Below, piece after piece: positions 1 to 8,250 of a stretch of 50,391 nt of DNA. Source of the DNA: Streptococcus mitis SK564 (lineage in GTDB: Bacteria > Bacillota > Bacilli > Lactobacillales > Streptococcaceae). The stretch lies in assembly GCF_000148525.1 (NCBI RefSeq), contig NZ_AEDU01000012.1, positions 1-50,391 of the forward strand, in the 5' to 3' direction. The position numbers were made by a program, and so were the translations under genes. The notes under the pieces are model-generated. The model made no database searches. It saw nothing but the letters and a program-made list of their open reading frames with translations, and had not been told where the DNA came from. Each line of letters starts with the position of its first letter. The stretch's first letter is position 1.

Positions 1-205
1 CCGCTTTTGGTGTTGTGCCTGCTACTGGTTCTTCTGCTTTTGGTGTTGTGCCTGCTGCTGGCTCTTCTGCTTTTGGTGTTGTTCCCGCTGCTGGTGCTGG
101 TGCTTCTGCTTTTGGCGTTGTGCCTGCTGCTGGTTCTTCTGCTTTCGGCGTTGTGCCTGCTGCTGGTTCTTCCGCTTTCGGTGTTGTTCTCGCTGCTGGT
201 TCCAC
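1..205 (-). repeat. 33-bp coding tandem repeats (TTPKAEEPAAG) in the LysM protein
   Basis: About six units of 33 bp encode PAAGTTPKAEE. One unit is altered (EAPAPAAG) and the outermost have single substitutions (AAR, PVAG). Because the unit is a multiple of three, copy number can change without a frameshift, so length polymorphism between strains is expected. Long open frames on the other strand here are a by-product of the repeat. Confidence 0.85.
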
Positions 206-700
206 AACTACTGGTGTCGTTTGTTTAACAGTAGTAGTTTGCTCTCCAGTTACAGTATCTGTCTTTGTTTCAACTTCATAACTTTGACGGCTACCAGAAT
301 TATCAATCGACACTCGCTGTCTTTTTACTTCTGTATTTCCATCTTTAAGAAAAGCTTCCTCGCTAAAATACAATTTATTATTGGTAAAAATCAAATCTCT
401 ATTTGCAATACGATTTATCTCAACCAAACTATCAACAGATAGCCCTGTTGCTCCACTAATAGCACTCAGTGTATCTCCCCACTTAATTGTGTAGTGTGAT
501 AAATTGTCTATATGTTGAATATCCGCTTTTACTTCTGCAACTGTTCTGGCTACCCAAACACCATCTTGTTCGTTAGCTGAAACAGTTGGAGCTAAAAAGC
601 CCAGACCCAATAAAATCACACCTGTCGCAACAATTGCACCAGTTCTCAATTTTCTAAAGCCACGGAGGGATAAGTTCCCTCTAACATTTGTTTGTCTCAT
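1..700 (-). CDS. LysM-domain secreted/surface protein, C-terminus beyond the left edge
   Basis: The ATG lies at 700 and the frame stays open to base 1, so at least 233 residues are present without a stop. A long signal peptide (about residues 1-42, basic start, hydrophobic core, cleavage near TVSA-NEQ) is followed by one LysM domain (about residues 65-110, HYTIKWGDTLSAISG), which in this family binds peptidoglycan. A linker then leads into tandem 11-residue repeats of the type TTPKAEEPAAG (bases 1 to about 205), a Pro/Ala/Glu-rich wall-spanning stretch. A Shine-Dalgarno-like GAGG lies about 13 nt upstream, which is rather far. The protein probably acts at the cell surface in wall binding or remodelling. 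The C-terminal domain that would define its activity is not in the window. Downstream of vex3 in pneumococcus one expects pep27-vncRS instead. Confidence 0.85.
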   Translation of the reverse strand, partial: MRQTNVRGNLSLRGFRKLRTGAIVATGVILLGLGFLAPTVSANEQDGVWVARTVAEVKADIQHIDNLSHYTIKWGDTLSAISGATGLSVDSLVEINRIANRDLIFTNNKLYFSEEAFLKDGNTEVKRQRVSIDNSGSRQSYEVETKTDTVTGEQTTTVKQTTPVVVEPAARTTPKAEEPAAGTTPKAEEPAAGTTPKAEAPAPAAGTTPKAEEPAAGTTPKAEEPVAGTTPKA

Positions 701-1056
701 AATGTTTATTTTTCCTCACTAATCTATATTTTCAAAGGTAGACCCTGCCTAGGTCTACTAGCCTGTGTTTGCTATATGGGCAGGCTTCTACAGATTTATC
801 CATCTATTTTCAAGATAAGATTTCTATAGATTTTTATGCACAATTCCATATATAAATTGTGAAATTCCTTTCTAATAAATTCCATAGCTTTAGTATATCA
901 TATTTAAACACTAAAGTACAAAGAAAGAAACTGAAAGCAATGATTTTCACCACTGCTTTCGGCTCTATTTTGAATTGTTAAATAGCCATTCTCTATCCAC
1001 CATTCTTGAATAGAAAAATAAGATGTAGTCTCTATTTTAGACTAATTTTTTCAAAT
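701..1056. other. Spacer between vex3 and the LysM gene
   Basis: This 356-nt AT-rich stretch has no credible gene. Near the LysM start there are two short hairpins, TAGACC...GGTCTA (about 739-757) and GCCTG...CAGGC (about 761-785), which would lie in the 5' leader of the LysM mRNA. A TAGTCT/AGACTA hairpin at about 1025-1043 and a GAAAGCA/TGCTTTC hairpin at about 936-962 are possible weak terminators for vex3. Nothing here resembles pep27 or vncRS. Confidence 0.5.
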
Positions 1057-2436
1057 TTATTCACTATCCAGCAAGAGCTCTTTTGGTTGTTTTCTTAGGA
1101 GATTGCTTGAAGCCAGCGCCATAACGAGAACCACTAGAACCAAGGCAAGGACAAAGACGATGATAAAGTCTGATGTCTGAATGGAAATATCTAGGCTCGA
1201 CAAGGTCTTGCTAAAGCCATCTACCTCTGCACCACCACCAAGGTTAGAGGCTTGAGCAGCCTTGCTAGCTTGCTTGGCAACACCTGAAGTGACATTGGCA
1301 AGAACAGTATTTCCGATTGCACGCGCTGTGTAAGTAGCTAAGAAGTAAGCAGAAACAAGAGCAGGGATGGCAATCAAGATGGATTCAGTGATGAATTGAC
1401 CCAAGATACTTGCCTGCTTGAGACCGATAGAGAGGAGAATACCCACTTCCTTGCGACGGGCATTGATCCAAAGGCTGAGCAAGAGGGCAAGGAGAAGGAC
1501 CGAGAAGCTCAAGCTGCCCCAGAAGAGGAGGTTAGCCATCTTGTACATACCAGAGATGGATTGCTCAAGAGCTGGGTAGTTAGAGGAGCTCTTAACGAGT
1601 GTATAGCTCTTCCAGTTGATGCCACTGATACCATTCAACTCTTTCATAACATCATCCAAGTTCTTGTCCGCTGTTACAAAGAAGGTTGCGTCCCCATAAA
1701 TAGCTGTGTCTTCTGTGTAGCCATAAAGCTTTGCAGCAGTGTGAATGTCTGTGATAGCTGTATTTTCATAGAGTTCTTGTGAGTAGGTTACTGCTGACTT
1801 ATTATGACCATCAAAGAGTCCCTTGATTGTCACTTCGACTGTTTCCTTGGCTCCTTTTTCATTGTCTGCATCGTAGATATTAGAGTCTAGTTTGACCTTG
1901 TCCCCTACTTTCCAGCCGTGTTTGGCTGCCAAGTCCTTGTGCATGAGGATCTTGTCCTTGTCGTCGTTTGTTAGGTGCTCACCTTCGACCAGCTTATAAG
2001 AACCAGAGACAAACTTGTCTTCTTTAGAAGAGTCATTGACACCTGTAATCATCAAGCTACTTCCAAAATGTTTGGCACGGTCAGGTGTCAGATTTTTCTT
2101 GGTTTCTGGCGTTTCGATAAGTTCATATCCAGTCAAATCTCCGATAGCGTTGATACGTTTCACATAAGACTCAATGGCCTTGTTTTCGGTGATTTTTTTG
2201 ATGTCCTCACCCTTAATATTCCCAGCACCACGTGGCGTCCCTTGATTGACGCGACGATTGATTTGCATGGAGAAACTGTTGGTGATATTTTTAAAAGTCT
2301 CCTGAGAAGCTCTGGTAGTTGCACCCTTGATTGACAAGCCGACTAAACTCAAGCTCGCCATGAGGAGAATAATCAGGAAGATGACAATCGATTTGAAAAA
2401 CTTCCTTGTAACATAGGCAAATGCGTTGTGTAACAT
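1057..2436 (-). CDS. vex3: Vex3, FtsX-type ABC transporter permease
   Basis: This 459-residue integral membrane protein is the third gene of a vex1-vex2-vex3 operon. It has an N-terminal TM helix (about 15-35), a large extracellular MacB-like domain (about 40-290) and three C-terminal TM helices (about 310-335, 350-385, 425-450), the standard FtsX/MacB permease plan. It should pair with Vex1 around the Vex2 ATPase. The start is preceded by AAAGGGAAC. In pneumococcus this transporter is followed by pep27 and vncRS, and the export of Pep27 and a role in vancomycin tolerance have been debated. Here the next gene is a LysM protein, so a link to VncS is not supported by context. The substrate is unknown. 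Confidence 0.88.
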   Translation of the reverse strand: MLHNAFAYVTRKFFKSIVIFLIILLMASLSLVGLSIKGATTRASQETFKNITNSFSMQINRRVNQGTPRGAGNIKGEDIKKITENKAIESYVKRINAIGDLTGYELIETPETKKNLTPDRAKHFGSSLMITGVNDSSKEDKFVSGSYKLVEGEHLTNDDKDKILMHKDLAAKHGWKVGDKVKLDSNIYDADNEKGAKETVEVTIKGLFDGHNKSAVTYSQELYENTAITDIHTAAKLYGYTEDTAIYGDATFFVTADKNLDDVMKELNGISGINWKSYTLVKSSSNYPALEQSISGMYKMANLLFWGSLSFSVLLLALLLSLWINARRKEVGILLSIGLKQASILGQFITESILIAIPALVSAYFLATYTARAIGNTVLANVTSGVAKQASKAAQASNLGGGAEVDGFSKTLSSLDISIQTSDFIIVFVLALVLVVLVMALASSNLLRKQPKELLLDSE

Positions 2437-2486
2437 AGGTTCCCTTTCTAGATTTTGTTTTATAATTCTATCAAAACAAGCTCATC

Positions 2487-3134
2487 TTATTTTGTAGTAT
2501 TGCGAGTTTCAGTCAGTTTCTTATCCTTCAATTCAAGTGTAATATCTGACGCTTGTGCCACTTCTTTGCTGTGGGTGACGACGATCACACATTTACCTGT
2601 TTTCTGGGCAAGTGATTTGAGCAGTTCAACAATATCTCCAGCAGTTTTAGGGTCCAGATTTCCCGTTGGCTCATCTGCAAGAATAACTGGAGCTTCTGAT
2701 ACCAAACTACGAGCAATGGCAACACGTTGCTGTTGACCACCTGATAACTGGAGAACATTCCGCTTGATCTGACTTTCATCCAAACCAAGCTCAAGAAGTG
2801 TATCCTTGCTTGCCTTTTTGTTGACCAAGCGGATATTTTCCAGTGGAGAAAGATAATCTATCAAGTTATAATTTTGAAAGACCAGGGAAATATGGTGCAT
2901 ACGATGGTAGGAATACCCCTTCTTACGAATGTCCTCTCCTTGGAAAAGAATAGAACCTTCAACAGGACTATCTAGACCAGCCAGTAGAGACAAGAGAGTG
3001 GATTTCCCTGCTCCTGACTCACCAATAATACTGTAAAATTTCCCGGGTTCAAAATTATAATTGATCTGATATAGGACTGCTTCAGCAGTATTCTTATAAC
3101 GGTAGGTAACATCTTGTAATTGTAATAAAGTCAT
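2487..3134 (-). CDS. vex2: Vex2, ABC transporter ATPase
   Basis: This 215-residue ATP-binding subunit carries Walker [10 protein letters not shown] (about residues 38-46), Q-loop VFQNYNL, signature LSGGQQQR and Walker [13 protein letters not shown], followed by the switch histidine VTHS. Length and motifs place it in the MacB/LolD-type family that works with FtsX-like permeases. It lies between the two permeases, 12 nt after vex1 and about 50 nt before vex3, so the three form one operon. It energises the Vex1/Vex3 pair from the cytoplasmic side. There are no missing motifs. Confidence 0.9.
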   Translation of the reverse strand: MTLLQLQDVTYRYKNTAEAVLYQINYNFEPGKFYSIIGESGAGKSTLLSLLAGLDSPVEGSILFQGEDIRKKGYSYHRMHHISLVFQNYNLIDYLSPLENIRLVNKKASKDTLLELGLDESQIKRNVLQLSGGQQQRVAIARSLVSEAPVILADEPTGNLDPKTAGDIVELLKSLAQKTGKCVIVVTHSKEVAQASDITLELKDKKLTETRNTTK

Positions 3135-3146
3135 GATTTCTCCTTC

Positions 3147-4424
3147 TTAACTAATAGATGATAAAATTTCTTTCGGTGATTTTCTAAATAAGAATAGGAA
3201 ACAAAGGGCTACAGATAAGCAACTAAGCAGAACTAGAAAAACATAGGATTCTGCAAAAGATAGGATGCTGGTTGATAAACTGCTTGCTTTGGCTAGTGTA
3301 TCTTGTAAGCTTACCTGATCTCCACTTGCTAGTAGTGTTTGGAGTAGGTAAGATGTGATTGCATTTCCTGCAACAAATGCTGGAAGCAAAGCTCCGAGAG
3401 ATACCAAAACTACCTCTAAACAGAATTGTAGGAAGATTGAGCTCTTGCCTTTTCCAAGTGCCAGTAAAATTCCCACTTCGTAGACCCTTTCCCTCAACCA
3501 GAGAGACAAGACCAAAATCAAAGCCCCTGCTCCAGCTATCAACATCCCATAAAGGAAGATGGTCAGAAAGGTTTGGAAGGTAGCAACTGAGTCTTTGATT
3601 TGTTCAAAAGCCTTGTTTTCCTTTTCGACTTGATAGCCTTGATTCTCCAAAGACAAGTTTTCTACCTGCTTCATGAGTTCGTCCATTTCCTTAGGATTTT
3701 CTACATAGAAGCGCGCTGCACTAACTTGAGGTTCAGTATTGCCCAAAAGGGTTTGGCTACTTTCATAGTCTGTAAAGACCTGGTTTTCACTGAAGTCGGA
3801 AGACAAGCCTGTAAATTTCTCTTGTTTTTTACCAGAGAAGATTCCGACGATTTCAAACTCGACAGTTTGTCCTTTCCCAGCTTCTGACTGACCAGCATCT
3901 AAGGCAATCTTATCATGAAGGGAAAGACCGTTCTTCTTAGCCAACTCTTCGTGGATGATGATTTTCTTTGAATCCCCTTTTTGAAGGTGTCGCCCTTCTT
4001 TTAGATTGAAAGCTGAACTGGTAAAGGTGACATCCTTGGATGAATCCTCAAGAGCTGTTAAGCTAACCAAGTTTTTGTCTGCAGCTGACAAATCATCACG
4101 CTCCACGCTCTGCTCGCCACTCACCGCTTCCTTGTCTTTTAATTTTGCGACCGTCTCGAGTTCAGGAGAAACATTTTCCAGTCCCTTAATCTTGCTCACG
4201 GATGCTAGGTCTGACAACTTGAAGGTCTGCTCATTTTCTATCTTTTTGATAGAAAAAGAAGTATTGAGTGATTTGTAAAGATTGGTTTCAACTGTTTTGT
4301 TGGACTTCATCAGAGTCAAACAGGCTGAAATTCCAGCCAATAGGACAAACAAAATCAGAAATAAAATAAAACTTCTCAGTCGTTTTCTGCTGACATAAGC
4401 CCAAGCTCTTTGGATTGGATTCAT
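3147..4424 (-). CDS. vex1: Vex1, FtsX-type ABC transporter permease
   Basis: This 425-residue permease starts the vex operon. It has one N-terminal TM helix (about 17-37), a long extracytoplasmic domain (about 40-280) and three C-terminal TM helices, ending with RKSPKEIL, the same tail motif as in Vex3 (RKQPKELL). The ATG is preceded by GGAGGTGA. A -10 TATAAT lies at 4450-4455. Sequence and gene order match the pneumococcal vex1, known from vancomycin-tolerance work. The partners are Vex2 and Vex3. The substrate is not defined by sequence. Confidence 0.88.
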   Translation of the reverse strand: MNPIQRAWAYVSRKRLRSFILFLILFVLLAGISACLTLMKSNKTVETNLYKSLNTSFSIKKIENEQTFKLSDLASVSKIKGLENVSPELETVAKLKDKEAVSGEQSVERDDLSAADKNLVSLTALEDSSKDVTFTSSAFNLKEGRHLQKGDSKKIIIHEELAKKNGLSLHDKIALDAGQSEAGKGQTVEFEIVGIFSGKKQEKFTGLSSDFSENQVFTDYESSQTLLGNTEPQVSAARFYVENPKEMDELMKQVENLSLENQGYQVEKENKAFEQIKDSVATFQTFLTIFLYGMLIAGAGALILVLSLWLRERVYEVGILLALGKGKSSIFLQFCLEVVLVSLGALLPAFVAGNAITSYLLQTLLASGDQVSLQDTLAKASSLSTSILSFAESYVFLVLLSCLSVALCFLFLFRKSPKEILSSIS

Positions 4425-4449
4425 TTGTCACCTCCATATTTGTAAGACT

Positions 4450-4455
4450 ATTATA
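4450..4455 (-). promoter_or_regulatory. -10 element of the vex operon promoter
   Basis: TATAAT read on the minus strand, about 26 nt before the vex1 ATG. No convincing -35 hexamer is seen 17 nt upstream, so the promoter may be weak or activator-dependent. Confidence 0.5.
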
Positions 4456-4484
4456 AAATCCAAATATGAAATGTTTATGAAATA

Positions 4485-4513
4485 CAAAAAAAGAGCAAAA
4501 ATTTTTTTGCTCT
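4485..4513 (-). terminator. Perfect hairpin with T-run between tRNA-Leu and vex1
   Basis: Self-complementary arms AGAGCAAAAA/TTTTTGCTCT are followed on the minus strand by seven T. This is the second terminator-like hairpin after tRNA-Leu and lies just upstream of the vex1 promoter. Confidence 0.7.
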
Positions 4514-4526
4514 ACTTTAACTAGAT

Positions 4527-4556
4527 GAAAAAAAGAGCTAGCCTCAGCTAACTCTT
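4527..4556 (-). terminator. Terminator of tRNA-Leu
   Basis: On the minus strand AGAGTTAGC and GCTAGCTCT form a stem with a TGAG-type loop, followed by seven T. It begins a few nt after the tRNA 3' end. Confidence 0.8.
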
Positions 4557-4563
4557 ATCCTAT

Positions 4564-4648
4564 GCGGAGAGAGGGACTTGAACCCTCACGACCTAAAGCG
4601 GTCACAGGATCCTTAGTCCTGCGCGTCTGCCAATTCCGCCATCCCCGC
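4564..4648 (-). tRNA. tRNA-Leu (anticodon AAG)
   Basis: The 85-nt gene folds as a class II tRNA. The acceptor arms GCGGGGA and TCTCCGC pair throughout (one G-U), the D-arm has GGCGGAATTGGCAGACGC, the anticodon loop CTAAGGA gives AAG, and a long variable arm and a T-arm with GTTCAAGTC follow. The length and long variable arm with an AAG anticodon indicate leucine (CUU/CUC codons). CCA is not encoded. A consensus promoter lies just upstream and a terminator just downstream, so it is an independent transcript. Confidence 0.95.
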
Positions 4649-4663
4649 GTCGATTACTTTACT

Positions 4664-4692
4664 AGTATATCAACTTTTGGGATCCTTGTCAA
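4664..4692 (-). promoter_or_regulatory. Consensus promoter of tRNA-Leu
   Basis: On the minus strand TTGACA (4692-4687) and TATACT (4669-4664) are separated by 17 nt. This is a near-perfect sigma-A promoter about 15 nt before the tRNA 5' end. Confidence 0.9.
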
Positions 4693-4729
4693 CACTTTTT
4701 TTCAAAAATTTTTCATTTCATCAACCAAA

Positions 4730-5305
4730 TTACTCTGAAATTTCATTTAGTTTTTCATCTACCAACTTAGCTCCGAGTGTATTTTTGAAATGACCTAGGG
4801 CAAATTGATGATTTTCAGGCCAGATGGAAGCAACAGCTGGTTTAACAATCTCGATATCATATCCTAGATTATAGGCATCTATAGCTGTATGCAGGACACA
4901 AATATCCGTCAAGACTCCTGTTAAGATAACTGTAGAAATTCGACGCTCTCTCAAGCGGATATCCAGGTCAGTCCCTGAAAAAGCTGAGTAATGGCGTTTA
5001 TCCATCCAAAAGACACGACTGTCTGAACCATGTTCTTGATAAAAGGTCCCCAAATCTCCGTATAAATTCCGCCCACTAGTCCCAATCAAATTGTGAGGAG
5101 GAAACAGCTTGCTTTCTGGATGAAAACAATCGTTTTCTTCGTGAGCATCAATGGTAAAAAAGATGTAATCTCCGCGTTCAAAAGCTAACCGAGTCACCTT
5201 GCTGATGGCATCCGAAATCGCCTGAGCTGGAGCACCAGCTGTCAGCTTCCCACTATCAGCAACAAAATCTTCTGTATAATCAATCGAAATCAAAGCCTTA
5301 GTCAT
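4730..5305 (-). CDS. pncA: Nicotinamidase (isochorismatase superfamily)
   Basis: This 191-residue enzyme of NAD salvage hydrolyses nicotinamide to nicotinate and ammonia in the cytosol. The catalytic triad is visible as D9 (ALISIDYTEDF), K103 (MDKRHYSAFSG) and C136 (GVLTDICVLHT). The metal-site residues D53 and H55 (TIDAHEEND) and H71 are present. Length is normal. Its ATG overlaps the codY stop by one base (TAATG), so it is co-transcribed and probably translationally coupled with codY. The window also holds pnuC, another NAD-precursor gene. Pyrazinamidase activity is usual for the family. Confidence 0.93.
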   Translation of the reverse strand: MTKALISIDYTEDFVADSGKLTAGAPAQAISDAISKVTRLAFERGDYIFFTIDAHEENDCFHPESKLFPPHNLIGTSGRNLYGDLGTFYQEHGSDSRVFWMDKRHYSAFSGTDLDIRLRERRISTVILTGVLTDICVLHTAIDAYNLGYDIEIVKPAVASIWPENHQFALGHFKNTLGAKLVDEKLNEISE

Positions 5306-6093
5306 TAGTAATCTCTTTTCTTCACTTCTTCAAAAATATCTGAAATCAATACCTTAAGATAGGTTCCCTTCATTCCAAGTGAGCGACTTTCAATAATCCC
5401 AGCAGATTCAAGTTTGCGAAGGGCATTGACAATCACAGAGCGAGTGATTCCGATACGGTCTGCAATCACAGACGCAGTCAACTGCCCTTCATTTCCATTT
5501 AATTCCCCTAAAATTGCTGAAACAGCACGGAGTTCGGAGTAAGAAAGGGTATTAACCGCCATGGTAACAGCAGTACGGCGGCGGATATTTTTCTCATCTT
5601 CTTCACGCTGGAAGTTAAGGAGTTGAATCCCAACAACGGTACTCGCAATCTCAACAAGAATCAAGTCCTCGTCTTCGAATTTTTTATCATTGCGCCAAAT
5701 AATCAAAGAACCAAGGCGAATCCCTGATACATGAATCGGTGCAATGGTCGTCAAACCATCTGGAAAATCAGAACGACTTTCCACAGGGAAAATACTCAAA
5801 TCATGATCAACTGTCAGATTAGCTTCTGTATCGTAGATCATGTTCGCACCTTGAATGTAGTCATCCGGGAAAATTTTAGTTTGGAAGAATTGCTCTACAC
5901 GATCTGTATTGGTTTTGTAACGCATAAAATAGCCAAGGAGACGTCCCTTGCTATTAACGATACAGGCGTTACAGTCAATAATATCTGCCAATTGACGGGT
6001 AATCGCATTGTAGGGAAGTTCTTCCTGCAACTGCTCCTCTGAGCGCTTCAGGATAGAAGTAATTTTTCTAGTTTTTTCTAATAAATGTGCCAT
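5305..6093 (-). CDS. codY: CodY, global nutritional regulator
   Basis: This 262-residue dimeric repressor senses branched-chain amino acids (and GTP in some species) and controls amino-acid, carbon and iron genes. The N-terminal GAF domain (about 1-155) is followed by a linker helix and a winged helix-turn-helix (about 185-250; recognition helix in [18 protein letters not shown]). The ATG follows the strong ribosome-binding site GAGGTG. The promoter TTGAAA-17-TATAAT has a CodY-like box next to its -35 hexamer, which fits autoregulation. In S. pneumoniae CodY is reported to be essential in a way tied to iron uptake, which is notable given the iron operon at 27.2-30.7 kb. It is transcribed with pncA. 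Confidence 0.95.
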   Translation of the reverse strand: MAHLLEKTRKITSILKRSEEQLQEELPYNAITRQLADIIDCNACIVNSKGRLLGYFMRYKTNTDRVEQFFQTKIFPDDYIQGANMIYDTEANLTVDHDLSIFPVESRSDFPDGLTTIAPIHVSGIRLGSLIIWRNDKKFEDEDLILVEIASTVVGIQLLNFQREEDEKNIRRRTAVTMAVNTLSYSELRAVSAILGELNGNEGQLTASVIADRIGITRSVIVNALRKLESAGIIESRSLGMKGTYLKVLISDIFEEVKKRDY

Positions 6094-6119
6094 TTTTCAC
6101 CTCGAATTTAATCGCTATC

Positions 6120-6164
6120 ATTATAACATAAACAGCTTGAATTTTCAATTATTATCTGAAAATT
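6120..6164 (-). promoter_or_regulatory. codY promoter with adjacent CodY-like box
   Basis: On the minus strand -35 TTGAAA (6148-6143), a 17-nt spacer and -10 TATAAT (6125-6120, preceded by TG) drive codY. At 6150-6164 the plus strand reads TATTATCTGAAAATT, 13 of 15 matches to the CodY consensus AATTTTCWGAAAATT, abutting the -35. A second half-site, AATTTTC, lies at 6140-6146. Confidence 0.75.
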
Positions 6165-6316
6165 GCTTATTTAATTGCAATTTGAAAAAACAAGAATATT
6201 TTTAATTAAATTGCTTCTTTTCTATTGACAAGCTCCCTATTTTTGTGTATTATAATATTACAATAAGATAATATATCTATTTTATTTATCTTTCTTTTTC
6301 CATTCGGTCTCCTTAT

Positions 6317-6347
6317 ATAAAAAAGCGATTCATTTTGAACCGCTTTT
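6317..6347 (-). terminator. Terminator of the DEAD-box helicase gene
   Basis: GCGGTTCA and TGAATCGC form an 8-bp stem with a short A-rich loop, followed on the minus strand by six T. It starts right at the helicase stop codon. Confidence 0.85.
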
Positions 6348-6349
6348 TC

Positions 6350-7921
6350 TTATTTATCGCCCTTGTTACGAATAACAAAGCCTGTTTGCTTTTCGCTTGA
6401 AGTATTGCGTGGTTTTTTATTCTCCTTACGATAGCGTTTTTCCTTATCAAAACGATCATTGCCACGACTTCCTTTTTTGAAATCATCACGACGACCACGA
6501 CGGTTGTCTCCACGGCGATTATCACGACGGTCATCTCCACGACGACCTCCCTTAGCTTTACCACCGAAGCCATTACCTGATGGTTTAAATGGCAGTGGTT
6601 TTTCACGTGCAATCTCCACTTCAGGAAGACTATCTGGGTCTTGAACAGTCAGACTCAAGATATACATTGCCAATTCTTCTGGAGTAAATTCGGCAGCTAG
6701 CTTACGAGCATCCTTACCAAATTTCTCAAAGTTGGCACGGATAGTCTCATCTGCAAAATCACGTTCAATTTTCTTGAGAGCTACCTGTTTTTTAGCTTGG
6801 AAGGCTTCTTCTGCACTTGCAGGTTTGAGGCCTTTCATACGTTTCTTAGTCAAGTTTTCAATAATTTGGAGGTAGCCCATTTCATTTGGTGATACGAAAG
6901 TAATCGACTGACCTGACTTACCAGCACGACCTGTACGACCGATACGGTGAACATAACTTTCAGGATCTTGTGGAATATCGTAGTTATAGACATGGGTAAC
7001 ACCTGAAATATCCAAGCCACGCGCTGCAACGTCTGTCGCAACCAAAACATCAAGATTGCCATTTTTAAAGTCACGAAGGACACGAAGACGTTTGTTTTGG
7101 TCTAGGTCTCCATGAATTCCTTCTGCACGGAAGCCACGGATTTTCAAACCACGAGTCAATTCATCTACACGGCGTTTTGTACGACCAAATACGATAGCAA
7201 GCTCAGGCTGTTCCACATCCATAAGACGTGTCATGGTATCAAATTTTTCTTGTTCTTTAACTCGGATATAGTATTGGTCAACCAATTCTGTTGTCAATTC
7301 CTTAGCCGCAATCTTCACATGCTCAGGTTCTTTCATAAACTGAACACCGATACGTTTGATGGCATCTGGCATAGTTGCTGAGAAAAGCAAAGTTTGACGG
7401 TTTTCAGGGACACGAGAAATGATAGCTTCGATATCTTCAAGGAAGCCCATGTTGAGCATTTCATCCGCTTCGTCAAGGATAAGAGTTTCAATATCTTGTA
7501 ATTTCAAGGCCTTGCGTTTAATCAAGTCCAAGAGGCGACCTGGAGTTCCCACCACGATATGGGCACCAGATTTAAGAGCCTTAATTTGTTTTTCAATGCT
7601 TGAACCGCCATATACTGAGCGGACTTTGACTCCCTTACTACGACCAAAGCGGAAGAGTTCTTCTTGACTTTGGACAGCGAGTTCACGAGTTGGAGCGATG
7701 ACCAAGGCTTGGATGGTCGCCTCTTCTGTACGGATTTTTTCAAGGGTAGGCAAGCCAAAGGCTGCAGTTTTTCCTGTACCAGTCTGAGCTTGACCGATAA
7801 CGTCCTTGCCTTCAAGGGCCAAGGGAATGGTTTGTTCTTGGATCGGACTGGCTTCTACAAAACCAGCTTTTTCAATCTCTGCTAGCAAATCAGCAGACAA
7901 GTTTAATTCATTAAATTTCAC
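6350..7921 (-). CDS. cshA: DEAD-box ATP-dependent RNA helicase (CshA-type)
   Basis: This 523-residue RNA helicase acts in RNA decay and cold adaptation. Motifs in order are the Q-motif (F3, Q28), motif I AQTGTGKT (about 44-51), Ia PTRELA, TPGRLLD, motif II DEAD in LDEADEMLNMGF (about 148-151), motif III SAT, then RecA domain 2 with ARGLDISGV and motif VI HRIGRTGRAG. A short dimerisation/linker segment leads to a basic Arg/Gly/Asp-rich tail (about 440-523, repeated RRGD/RRDD), typical of CshA and able to hold RNA. It is transcribed alone, with a terminator at its end. A GGTGG/CCACC hairpin lies in its short leader. The name follows the Firmicute orthologue; cshB is the less likely alternative. 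Confidence 0.92.
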   Translation of the reverse strand: MKFNELNLSADLLAEIEKAGFVEASPIQEQTIPLALEGKDVIGQAQTGTGKTAAFGLPTLEKIRTEEATIQALVIAPTRELAVQSQEELFRFGRSKGVKVRSVYGGSSIEKQIKALKSGAHIVVGTPGRLLDLIKRKALKLQDIETLILDEADEMLNMGFLEDIEAIISRVPENRQTLLFSATMPDAIKRIGVQFMKEPEHVKIAAKELTTELVDQYYIRVKEQEKFDTMTRLMDVEQPELAIVFGRTKRRVDELTRGLKIRGFRAEGIHGDLDQNKRLRVLRDFKNGNLDVLVATDVAARGLDISGVTHVYNYDIPQDPESYVHRIGRTGRAGKSGQSITFVSPNEMGYLQIIENLTKKRMKGLKPASAEEAFQAKKQVALKKIERDFADETIRANFEKFGKDARKLAAEFTPEELAMYILSLTVQDPDSLPEVEIAREKPLPFKPSGNGFGGKAKGGRRGDDRRDNRRGDNRRGRRDDFKKGSRGNDRFDKEKRYRKENKKPRNTSSEKQTGFVIRNKGDK

Positions 7922-8250
7922 GTTATTCTTCTTTCTAAAGGTGGTGCGAAGCCACCCTATAGGGCTTAGTTTATACTTTTCTTTTTATGACGTATTTTCA
8001 TATACTGGATATAAAATCGTGTTGCTTCTTTTCCACAAAAGAAAAGTACTGTTTTCTTTGCAACCTATCTAGTATAACACAAGAGAGAAGCAAAAGATAG
8101 CCTAATCCGTCGATAAAGTCATGTAAACGATTTTTTTGAGAAAGTAAGTCTATAATTTCCACTATTTCATAAACTTTTTTAAAGCGTAGCAGAATTGTGC
8201 AAAAGTTTTTTTCTTGTGCTAGAATGAAATTCGAATAGGAGGAACTCTAA
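7922..8250. other. Divergent spacer between the helicase gene and har
   Basis: This 329-nt stretch holds two leaders and no gene. Near the helicase start a GGTGG...CCACC hairpin with a 7-nt loop sits in the minus-strand 5' UTR (about 7940-7956). On the plus strand an extended -10 (TGC-TAGAAT, 8220-8225) lies about 25 nt before the har ATG, which has the ribosome-binding site AGGAGG. The short open frames are shadows. Confidence 0.6.

Noticed and set aside
1..205. CRISPR array
   Set aside because: The repeats are contiguous and coding, with no unique spacers between them.
7..281. Long frames on both strands over the repeat region at the left edge
   Set aside because: They are low-complexity Leu/Val or Gln/Lys strings made by reading the 33-bp repeats in wrong frames; the LysM frame explains the region.
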